This document shows positions 7,038 to 12,630 of a stretch of 26,926 nt of DNA, in pieces. The stretch comes from a virus. The position numbers and the translations under genes are program-made. The stretch spans positions 1 to 26,926 of the IMG/VR virus record IMGVR_UViG_3300032249_000291. One strand, given 5' to 3'. The stretch's first letter is position 1. The number at the start of each line of letters is the position of its first letter. The notes under the pieces were generated by a model, which made no database searches, was not told the DNA's origin, and saw nothing but the letters and a program-made list of their open reading frames with translations.

Positions 7038-7949
7038 TTACCAAGACAGGTTAGACAGTATCGCGTCGACCTTAGCCTTAGTGTCACGGCGCAGGTGGTC
7101 ATCCTCACGCAGTGCATCGGGGGACACGCCGTCAAGCGCAGCTTCCAGACCATCACGCATGGCCGTCATACGGTGGTCGTTCTCGACATTGAACGCATCG
7201 AGCAGAGTCAGGAGATCACGCAGGTTGTAGACGAGAGAGTCACGGAATACTTTCTTATCCTTAGCGTCACCACCCACGTAGTCGAGCCGCTCGCTCATCT
7301 TGGACATGGCGTCGTACGTGCGCTGCCAGACCTCACGCATGGTTGCATCGAGACGTGAGTTGTACGTGTTTGCGAAGCTCTCGGCAAGAATCCTATTGTG
7401 CTCGTTGACCATATCAAGTTGCCAGTGCCCTGCAACGGGCATCGGCTGCTGCGCGTGGGCGAATGAGAACTTACTGCGCAAGGTATCGACCGACGGATAG
7501 TCGGAGTCACGATATAGCGTGCCGAGCTTGGCACGGGCTTCAGTCTGCGCCCACGAGTATGCAGACAGGAATGCTTCTTTGAGTGTGTCGAACTCGATAT
7601 GGTGACCGGTGATGCCCTCGTAATACATGGGGAAGCGGGACGTCGGCAGCGTGCGCTGACCGAGATCACCCCAAAGGCTTGTCTGCTCGTAGTGCCAGTT
7701 ACGCACGTTGGCAGCGTGCTTCTGAATTGCGATGAGTTCGGCACAGTCACCGAGCAGCTTCTTATGGAATGCACCGGCGTTGGCATCGGCGTTATTTGCA
7801 ACGGTCACCTCACGGGTGGCTTGCTTGTCGAGCTTGCGCCCGGTCCACACCGAGATGTTGAGTTCGGCAATCACGAGGGACTGGTGAAATACGTTGTTCG
7901 ATGCTTGCTGCGCAGGGGTGAGTGATGCAGCGATAGGGGCAAGAGTCAT
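7038..7949 (-). CDS. DUF3150-like protein, partner of the AAA+/VWA pair (303 aa)
   Basis: The N-terminal segment LNISVWTGRKLDKQAT, followed by a helical region (AGAFHKKLLGDCAELIAIQKHAANVRNWHYEQTS) and LWGDLGQRTLPTSRFPMY, resembles what I remember of the DUF3150 family, found beside CobS/CobT-like ATPase and VWA genes in phages and plasmids. The rest is mostly helical, with long coiled-coil-like stretches from about 190 on (DAMSKMSERLDY, LRDLLTLLDAFNVEND). No catalytic motif is seen, which suggests an adaptor or structural partner. SD (TGAGG) lies just before the ATG, and palindrome 5 is upstream. It is the first large gene of the operon, before the ATPase and VWA genes. The family call is from memory. 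Confidence 0.7.
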   Translation of the reverse strand: MTLAPIAASLTPAQQASNNVFHQSLVIAELNISVWTGRKLDKQATREVTVANNADANAGAFHKKLLGDCAELIAIQKHAANVRNWHYEQTSLWGDLGQRTLPTSRFPMYYEGITGHHIEFDTLKEAFLSAYSWAQTEARAKLGTLYRDSDYPSVDTLRSKFSFAHAQQPMPVAGHWQLDMVNEHNRILAESFANTYNSRLDATMREVWQRTYDAMSKMSERLDYVGGDAKDKKVFRDSLVYNLRDLLTLLDAFNVENDHRMTAMRDGLEAALDGVSPDALREDDHLRRDTKAKVDAILSNLSW

Positions 7950-7984
7950 GATGAACCTCAGATAAAGAAAGAAAAAAGAAACGA

Positions 7985-8002
7985 GTTATAAGGCTTTATA
8001 AC
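7985..8002. repeat. Palindromic site 5 of 8 (GTTATAA-GGCT-TTATAAC)
   Basis: A 7-4-7 palindrome that touches the stop codon of the 71-aa gene (8002) and lies upstream of the DUF3150-like gene (start 7949). Confidence 0.9.
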
Positions 8003-8217
8003 TAGTAGTAGCAGCGTTGGATGCGCAGGACAGTGAGCAGACGCTCGCGAAAAGAAGGCTTGAATTTCTTCAACAAGGACGACTGCAACCGCTCCATGTC
8101 CCAACTGATGACACGGCACGAGGACTGGCACGGTCGGGTATACCCGATGCTGATTAGGGATGGACCCCAATCTTTTTGGACAACGGTCGAGCCGTCGTCA
8201 CGCTTGATGAGTGGCAT
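8002..8217 (-). CDS. Hypothetical first protein of the AAA+ operon (71 aa)
   Basis: Not recognised. A small basic protein: an N-terminal stretch KRDDGSTVVQKDWGPSLISIG followed by a helical, Arg/Lys-rich C-terminus. It has the best Shine-Dalgarno of the leftward half (AGGAGGTG, then 6 nt, ATG at 8217), and palindrome 6 and a consensus sigma70 promoter lie upstream, so it is the first gene of the long operon. No motif for catalysis or membrane insertion is visible. The strong initiation signals are the main support. Confidence 0.7.
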   Translation of the reverse strand: MPLIKRDDGSTVVQKDWGPSLISIGYTRPCQSSCRVISWDMERLQSSLLKKFKPSFRERLLTVLRIQRCYY

Positions 8218-8263
8218 AAATGCACCTCCTGAAAGGAACCGGCAGGGCCGGAACCGGGACTCG

Positions 8264-8281
8264 GTTATAAGGCTTTATAAC
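8264..8281. repeat. Palindromic site 6 of 8 (GTTATAA-GGCT-TTATAAC)
   Basis: Lies in the predicted 5' leader of the long operon, between the promoter at 8322-8350 and the 71-aa gene start at 8217. Confidence 0.9.
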
Positions 8282-8321
8282 CGTCTGATAGAACAATCAA
8301 TAAACATCCACCAGAAGACAT

Positions 8322-8350
8322 AGTATGACAGGTTTAGGGGTGTTTGTCAA
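8322..8350 (-). promoter_or_regulatory. Sigma70-type promoter for the AAA+ operon
   Basis: Read leftwards: -35 TTGACA (8350-8345, perfect consensus), 17-nt spacer, -10 CATACT (8327-8322, 4 of 6). The predicted start near 8315 puts palindrome 6 in the leader and the 71-aa gene about 100 nt downstream. Confidence 0.6.
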
Positions 8351-8557
8351 GTATTTGGAAGCTTGTAGTGTTCTACTGTTCGGGGTAGGTGATGTTCGAT
8401 AGTTCGGGATTGATAGTGTTCTAGTGTTCATTGTGTACGCAAAAGTACCGTTCCATAGTGTTCTTTTCGACAAAGCACTTTTGATGTAGGAACGATGTAG
8501 GTGATTTAGGGGTCTGCAAGGGTAGTGTACGCACCGTGCAATCTGGAGTGTGTCCAA

Positions 8558-8683
8558 TGTAGCCAATGTTCGGAGGCTAAAATCGCTGTAGGAACCAAAA
8601 AATCATAGAAACTTTTGCTTTTGGTGTGTTGAAAAGTGATTTTTCTGGCTATCCACCCTTTTTTTGACCGAACATTGGCTACA
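8558..8683. repeat. Exact 16-bp inverted repeat pair
   Basis: TGTAGCCAATGTTCGG at 8558-8573 is the exact reverse complement of the sequence at 8668-8683. The arms are 94 bases apart and include the AATGTTCGG iteron-like core. Confidence 0.85.
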
Positions 8684-8853
8684 CATACTTCTAGATACTT
8701 TCTACTCTTATTTACTCTTATTTAACACTTCTATTTTGATACTTTCTGATACCCGCTGCAATGTGCTAACGCCCGCTGCAATCATTTGATATCGTACCTT
8801 TTGTTCTTGGCTTTTGGCTACATGACCGAACATTTAACACACCAAAAGCAAAA
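8613..8853. repeat. Exact 18-bp inverted repeat pair
   Basis: TTTTGCTTTTGGTGTGTT at 8613-8630 is the exact reverse complement of 8836-8853. It interleaves with the 16-bp pair: its left arm lies inside that pair's span, its right arm outside. Confidence 0.85.
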
Positions 8854-8930
8854 AATTCTGTGTTGAAAAAGAACACTCGATTTACCGTACGACCGAACAT
8901 TAGAACAACCGAACACTTGAACAGTTGGGA

Positions 8931-9040
8931 CGCCCCGCCGCTCATGGAAACTACTATCATTTGTCAGTTATAAAGCCTTATAACCGGCCCGAATCGCACC
9001 GCTGGTCGACCCGCCACGCCACTCACTGGAACTACTATCA
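8931..9040. repeat. Imperfect direct repeat (29 bp, two copies) around palindrome 7
   Basis: 8931-8959 and 9012-9040 match at 24 of 29 positions and both end in ACTACTATCA. They flank palindrome 7, giving a symmetric-looking control element between the terminator at 9065 and the repeat-rich region. Confidence 0.6.
8967..8984. repeat. Palindromic site 7 of 8 (GTTATAA-AGCC-TTATAAC)
   Basis: A 7-4-7 palindrome in the non-coding stretch, between the two copies of the 29-bp repeat. No gene starts close downstream of it. Confidence 0.9.
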
Positions 9041-9064
9041 ATTCCCGATCGGGAAACGCGGGCG

Positions 9065-9096
9065 AAAAAAAACCCCGCAGACCGAAATCTGCGGGG
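9065..9096 (-). terminator. Strong Rho-independent terminator
   Basis: Read leftwards: CCCCGCAGA (9096-9088), loop of 6, TCTGCGGGG (9081-9073), then eight Ts (9072-9065). It ends the short transcript carrying the 201-aa and 71-aa genes. Confidence 0.92.
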
Positions 9097-9114
9097 CTGA
9101 GCGGAGCGGGTTGC

Positions 9115-9330
9115 TTATAGCTGGACGTCGAACTCTCGGTCGTCCCATGCGCAATTCATTGGGTTAGCGTAAAAACGGATTTCACTGTACCCATCCTTGC
9201 GAAGTCGATCTTCATCGCGGATTGAAAAATAGGGGCCGTCGATCAATTTAAAATCGCGCCCATTAACATAGTCCGCTAACTTAGCCTTGCGTCCGTATGC
9301 ACCCATCGCGTTAATTACTTTCGATTGCAT
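9115..9330 (-). CDS. Hypothetical protein (71 aa)
   Basis: Not recognised. A small mixed alpha/beta protein with a basic N-terminus (SKVINAMGAYGRKAKLADY) and an aromatic, acidic C-terminus (RFYANPMNCAWDDREFDVQL). I chose the ATG at 9330. A TTG at 9399 would extend into the upstream gene and through a GC-rich hairpin. There is no clear SD: only 8 nt separate the ATG from a very stable hairpin (9339-9360), so translation may be coupled to the upstream gene or regulated. It is followed by a strong terminator. Confidence 0.65.
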   Translation of the reverse strand: MQSKVINAMGAYGRKAKLADYVNGRDFKLIDGPYFSIRDEDRLRKDGYSEIRFYANPMNCAWDDREFDVQL

Positions 9331-9338
9331 GTTGCATC

Positions 9339-9360
9339 CGGCCCCGGTTTCCCGGGGCCG
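9339..9360 (-). promoter_or_regulatory. Very stable GNRA-capped hairpin just upstream of a start codon
   Basis: Read leftwards: CGGCCCCGG-GAAA-CCGGGGCCG, nine G:C pairs with a GAAA loop, ending 8 nt before the ATG at 9330. There is no T tract, so it is unlikely to be a terminator. It may control translation or protect the mRNA. Confidence 0.6.
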
Positions 9361-9379
9361 TCCTATAGGTTGTTGTCGA

Positions 9380-9985
9380 TTAAACAGGGAGACGACCAAG
9401 TATTGCTTTTAGGTCGTTCGTCATGACAACCAAGTCGACTGGCTTACCGGCGGCGTCATGCAAACCCTCAAGCTTGCCAGCGTATTTGACCGCACTCTCA
9501 ATGGCCTTGCGAAGCTTGTCGACTGGTGACTTGGCTTCGGTTTCGGTTTCATCCTCACCGTTGGCTTCAGCTTCCAGTTCTGCTAAGTACTTTTCGATCA
9601 ACGCAAACTTCGCGCCGAACCCTTGCCGGATGACCTTGTTGCGATCTTTAGCGGCGTCGTCCAGTGTCTTAGGGTCGGCCAACAAGTTGGCGCGTTCCTT
9701 TGCGACCGGCCAACTAGCAATCATCCCATCGCGCAAGGTTTGCCGGTTCTGTTTTCCGACAAGGGTTTTCCCGTCCAGCGACGCGACGCGCCATTCGGCG
9801 TCGTACAGAACCTCAGACAAGGAAACCCATTTACCCTTAGCACCCTCAACAGCCTTGTCAGCGTCGTTGCTTTTCTTCAGCGCATCTGCGCAGATTGCGT
9901 TGAACCCGGACGGCAATGCCAACGCGCCAACAGCCGTGTGATTGGTCGCGATCTGGGTTTGCACCATTGCTTCGATAGCATTCAT
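9380..9985 (-). CDS. Unknown protein, first gene of a short leftward transcript (201 aa)
   Basis: Not recognised. Helix-rich and charged, with an acidic low-complexity stretch in the middle (EAEANGEDETETEAKS) separating an N-terminal domain of about 145 residues from a C-terminal helical segment of about 50. The start is ATG at 9985, set by SD GAGGTG 6 nt upstream. A longer frame upstream would cover the promoter and lacks an SD. It is transcribed from the TTGACA/TATTAT promoter at 10,042-10,069, with palindrome 8 upstream of that. The position, next to the divergent control region with a strong promoter, suggests an early protein; that is inference. Confidence 0.75.
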   Translation of the reverse strand: MNAIEAMVQTQIATNHTAVGALALPSGFNAICADALKKSNDADKAVEGAKGKWVSLSEVLYDAEWRVASLDGKTLVGKQNRQTLRDGMIASWPVAKERANLLADPKTLDDAAKDRNKVIRQGFGAKFALIEKYLAELEAEANGEDETETEAKSPVDKLRKAIESAVKYAGKLEGLHDAAGKPVDLVVMTNDLKAILGRLPV

Positions 9986-10041
9986 CTCATTCACCTCACG
10001 TCGGGCCGGTATCGACTGACACCTACAAACCCGACACCTCA

Positions 10042-10069
10042 ATAATACCTGAATGGTAAATCGTGTCAA
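10042..10069 (-). promoter_or_regulatory. Strong sigma70-type promoter for the 201-aa gene
   Basis: Read leftwards: -35 TTGACA (10069-10064), 16-nt spacer, -10 TATTAT (10047-10042, 5 of 6). The predicted start is near 10,035, giving a leader of about 50 nt before the ATG at 9985. Palindrome 8 lies about 24 bases upstream of the -35. Confidence 0.75.
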
Positions 10070-10092
10070 GTAATGTGAAAACAAAGCAACGG

Positions 10093-10110
10093 GTTATAAA
10101 GGTTTATAAC
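10093..10110. repeat. Palindromic site 8 of 8 (GTTATAA-AGGT-TTATAAC)
   Basis: A 7-4-7 palindrome, the rightmost copy, placed upstream of the TTGACA promoter, where an activator or a DNA-bending protein could act. Confidence 0.9.
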
Positions 10111-10250
10111 TGACCAAGTGTCCTATCGCGTACCAGGTAAACGTAACACAGAATAGAATGATTATGATCCGCAGTATCGTTACAGCTCAGAGCACGATCG
10201 ATTTCCCGCACCCGGCGACCCCACCGCACCCCGCCCCCCCACTTAGCCTG

Positions 10251-10374
10251 TTAGGTACCATCGCGTCTATTACTTGCTATTCCCCACAAACAATGTCCTA
10301 TTTTTTAATTTCGGCTACATTGACCCCCACCCCCCTCAATATAGGAAAGGCCCCCCTTGTCTTTAGGTACCATC
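10251..10374. repeat. Direct repeat of TTAGGTACCATC
   Basis: Exact 12-mers at 10251-10262 and 10363-10374, 112 bases apart, both containing the GGTACC palindrome. The second abuts the candidate rightward promoter; it could be an operator pair. Confidence 0.5.
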
Positions 10375-10377
10375 CCC

Positions 10378-10407
10378 TTGCAATTTTTATTTTTTATGTG
10401 ATATCTT
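10378..10407 (+). promoter_or_regulatory. Candidate rightward promoter for the packaging/head operon
   Basis: -35-like TTGCAA (10378-10383), then a T-rich spacer, then ATATCT (10401) or TATCTT (10402) at 17 or 18 nt. The match is moderate; a phage-specific activator may be needed. Confidence 0.35.
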
Positions 10408-10446
10408 GAGTTCCTTCGGTGCTTCTTGCATCTGCGACCACACAAT

Positions 10447-11064
10447 ATGACTCTGTTTTGCACACCAGACGTAGGCGTGCCATTGCCGCCGGACAAAATT
10501 ACTTATGCAGAATTGCGCGAACGCGCCGCTGCCGCTTGCAAAACCCTTGAACATTTAGCTGTAAATGGTTTACCGCCCGAAGCATTTGACGAAACGCCAT
10601 CCGATGCCGATACGGTTGCGACTCTTATTGATTCGTTTGCGGAAGATGAGGTCAAGACCAATAAAAGTCTCGACACGCAGAAGTTTTCAGCGATATCCCC
10701 TGCGGCGGTATTCCAAGTTAACGAACTTCTTACCGAGTTTGGCCGTGCGGTTGTTAAAAATGCGGTACAAGTCCGGCATTTAGTCACTAACAAACTGCTG
10801 CTAGAGACAGAAAACCCCGATGCAAGGGTGCGAATTCGTGCTTTAGAGCTTTTGGGTAAGATGTCTGACGTAGGTTTGTTCACCGAACGCTCAGAAGTAG
10901 TCGTTACGCACCGCTCTACAGACGATCTGAAGCTCAGCCTTAGAGAAAAACTGCAAAAATTGCGCTCAAAGGTCGCAAAAGAAGAGGCTTCGGACGTAAT
11001 TGTCGACATGCAAGCCGACGCACCCCTGCAAAACATTGATGTCGACGCGGAATTAGGCGCATGA
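10447..11064 (+). CDS. terS: Putative terminase small subunit (205 aa)
   Basis: The position directly before the large terminase, an ATGA overlap with it, and a size of about 200 aa fit the DNA-recognition subunit of the packaging motor. The protein is helix-rich: residues around 105-150 (LLTEFGRAVVKNAVQVRHLVTNKLLLETENPDARVR, given in part) suggest helical oligomerisation or DNA-binding segments, then a charged helix and an acidic tail. I could not pin down a classical helix-turn-helix. I chose the ATG at 10447; a TTG seven codons earlier is possible. Neither has a clear SD, which is unusual here. The role is inferred mainly from context. Confidence 0.65.
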   Translation: MTLFCTPDVGVPLPPDKITYAELRERAAAACKTLEHLAVNGLPPEAFDETPSDADTVATLIDSFAEDEVKTNKSLDTQKFSAISPAAVFQVNELLTEFGRAVVKNAVQVRHLVTNKLLLETENPDARVRIRALELLGKMSDVGLFTERSEVVVTHRSTDDLKLSLREKLQKLRSKVAKEEASDVIVDMQADAPLQNIDVDAELGA

Positions 11065-12614
11065 CCCCGCTTGCGCTCGATGATATGACCGATGCAGACA
11101 TTGAACTGCTATTAGAGAACATCGATCAGCTTGATGAGTACGAGCAACAGGAAGTTTTTGAGATTGCAGAGACTCTGGAGCGCCGTCGCCACGCTCAGGC
11201 ATGTAGTGATGACTTGATTGAGTTCTGCAAACACATGCAACCTGACTATAAGGTCGGTAAACACCACCGGATTCTGGCAAACCTGCTGATGCAGATTGCC
11301 GAAGGTAAAGAAGACAGGATTTGCGTCAACATGCCCCCTCGGCACGGCAAATCTCAACTAGTCAGTATCTACTTCCCGGCGTGGTTTATAGGAAAGTACC
11401 CCACTAAGAAAGTTCTTATGGTGTCACACACCACAGATCTGGCGGTGGACTTCGGTAGGAAGGTGCGAAACATTATTGACACGGACTTATACCGGCAGAT
11501 CTTTACGACCGTGAACCTCGCGTCTGACTCAAAGTCGGCGGGTCGGTGGAATACGAACGTAGGTGGCGAGTATTTTGCTTGTGGTGTGGGTTCCGCACTT
11601 GCTGGCCGGGGCGCAGATCTATTGTTAGTTGACGATCCGCATAATGAGCAGGACATCATCAACGGTAATCTCGATGTGTTCGACAAAGCATACGAGTGGT
11701 TCACGTTCGGTGCCCGGACCCGGTTGATGCCGGGTGGGCGGATCGCGGTTGTGCAGACTCGCTGGCACTTAGATGACCTGACCGGACGTTTGCTAAAAGA
11801 TATGGCGAACAATGAGGGTGCAGATAAGTACGAGGTTGTGGAGTTTCCAGCTATTCTGGATATTGAGAAGGACGGCACCGTAGTTCAGAAGCCGCTATGG
11901 CCCGAGTTCTTTGACATGCCCGCGCTGCTGCGCACTAAGGCTTCGATGCCGGTGTTTCAGTGGAACGCGCAGTATCAGCAGAATCCGACCGCAGAAGAAG
12001 CTGCGGTCGTAAAGAGAGAATGGTGGAACACGTGGACACGTGAAAAGCCACCGTCTTGTGAGTATCTAATAATGTCTTTGGACGCTGCGGCGGAGTCACA
12101 CAACCGTGCCGACTTCACGGCTATAACGGTTTGGGGTGTGTTCTATAACGACGAGAAAGACGAGAACCACATTATCTTGCTCAACGCTATTAAGAAACGC
12201 GTGGAGTTCCCCGAACTAAAGACGTTGGCCCTGCGCGAGTACAAGGAGTGGGAGCCGGATGCGTTTATTGTAGAGAAAAAGTCTGCCGGTACGCAGTTAT
12301 ATCAGGAACTGCGGCGCATGGGCATGATCGTGCAGGAATATACACCGCACCGGGGCACGGGTGACAAGATGGCCCGACTTAACTCGGTTGCTGACATCGT
12401 GCAGTCAGGTTTGGTCTGGGTGCCAGAGACGCGTTGGGCTGAAGAAGTTGTGGAAGAGATTGCAGGATTTCCGTTTGTCAGCCACGATGACTTGGTTGAT
12501 TCAACCGTTATGGCGCTAATGCGGTTTAGACAGGGCGGGTTTATACGGTTGCCGTCCGATGCAGTTGATGAAGAGCGACAGTTCAGATCGCACCGCAGTT
12601 CTGCGTACTACTAA
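11061..12614 (+). CDS. terL: Terminase large subunit (517 aa)
   Basis: The packaging ATPase/nuclease. ATPase domain: Walker A MPPRHGKS (91-98), Walker B LLLVDD (187-192) and coupling motif TRWH (233-236). RNase H-like nuclease domain: Asp341 in MSLDAAA, Glu405 in IVEKKSAG, and HDDLVD (475-480). All key residues are present and the length is normal. An acidic helix-rich N-terminal extension (about 1-45) precedes the ATPase. The start overlaps the small subunit's stop (ATGA). The enzyme cuts concatemeric DNA and pumps it into the prohead through the portal encoded next. Confidence 0.97.
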   Translation: MTPLALDDMTDADIELLLENIDQLDEYEQQEVFEIAETLERRRHAQACSDDLIEFCKHMQPDYKVGKHHRILANLLMQIAEGKEDRICVNMPPRHGKSQLVSIYFPAWFIGKYPTKKVLMVSHTTDLAVDFGRKVRNIIDTDLYRQIFTTVNLASDSKSAGRWNTNVGGEYFACGVGSALAGRGADLLLVDDPHNEQDIINGNLDVFDKAYEWFTFGARTRLMPGGRIAVVQTRWHLDDLTGRLLKDMANNEGADKYEVVEFPAILDIEKDGTVVQKPLWPEFFDMPALLRTKASMPVFQWNAQYQQNPTAEEAAVVKREWWNTWTREKPPSCEYLIMSLDAAAESHNRADFTAITVWGVFYNDEKDENHIILLNAIKKRVEFPELKTLALREYKEWEPDAFIVEKKSAGTQLYQELRRMGMIVQEYTPHRGTGDKMARLNSVADIVQSGLVWVPETRWAEEVVEEIAGFPFVSHDDLVDSTVMALMRFRQGGFIRLPSDAVDEERQFRSHRSSAYY

Positions 12615-12630
12615 AGGCTATAGGTAAAAA

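Larger units (their letters stand above)
8282..8930. other. Repeat-rich non-coding region: candidate origin or control region
   Basis: About 650 bases, AT-rich, with no credible gene. It contains TAGTGTTC four times (8366, 8414, 8422, 8456), GACCGAACATT three times in direct orientation (8666, 8824, 8891) with a related CCGAACACTT at 8909 and the inverse AATGTTCGG at 8565, two long exact inverted repeats, and short tandem repeats (TACTCTTAT twice near 8703-8721, CCGCTGCAAT twice near 8753 and 8773). Iteron-like repeats plus an AT-rich stretch are typical of replication origins or regulatory hubs. The assignment is inferred; no replication initiator gene is recognised in the window. Confidence 0.5.
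10111..10446. other. Divergent intergenic control region, partly C-rich
   Basis: 336 bases without a credible gene, separating the leftward and rightward halves. It has C-rich tracts (about 10,209-10,240 and 10,322-10,356), a repeated 12-mer and a weak rightward promoter. No tRNA or terminator was found. Confidence 0.7.

Noticed and set aside
8297-8566. 89-aa leftward frame at the start of the non-coding region
   Set aside because: Spans the TTGACA promoter and the TAGTGTTC repeats and has no SD; repetitive Thr/Asn/Ser composition derived from the repeats.
8282-8930. Possible CRISPR array
   Set aside because: Repeats are short (8-18 bp), unevenly spaced and in both orientations; no regular repeat-spacer structure and no cas genes.
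8766-8960. 64-aa leftward frame in the repeat-rich region
   Set aside because: Covers the repeats and iteron-like sites, no SD, no domain; more likely chance in AT-rich DNA.
9423-9941. 172-aa rightward frame opposite the 201-aa gene
   Set aside because: Ser/Ala-rich mirror of a helix-rich gene that has a consensus promoter and SD on the other strand.
10111-10446. tRNA or small RNA gene in the divergent region
   Set aside because: No cloverleaf-compatible segment with a TTCRA arm was seen, and no terminator closes a transcript here.
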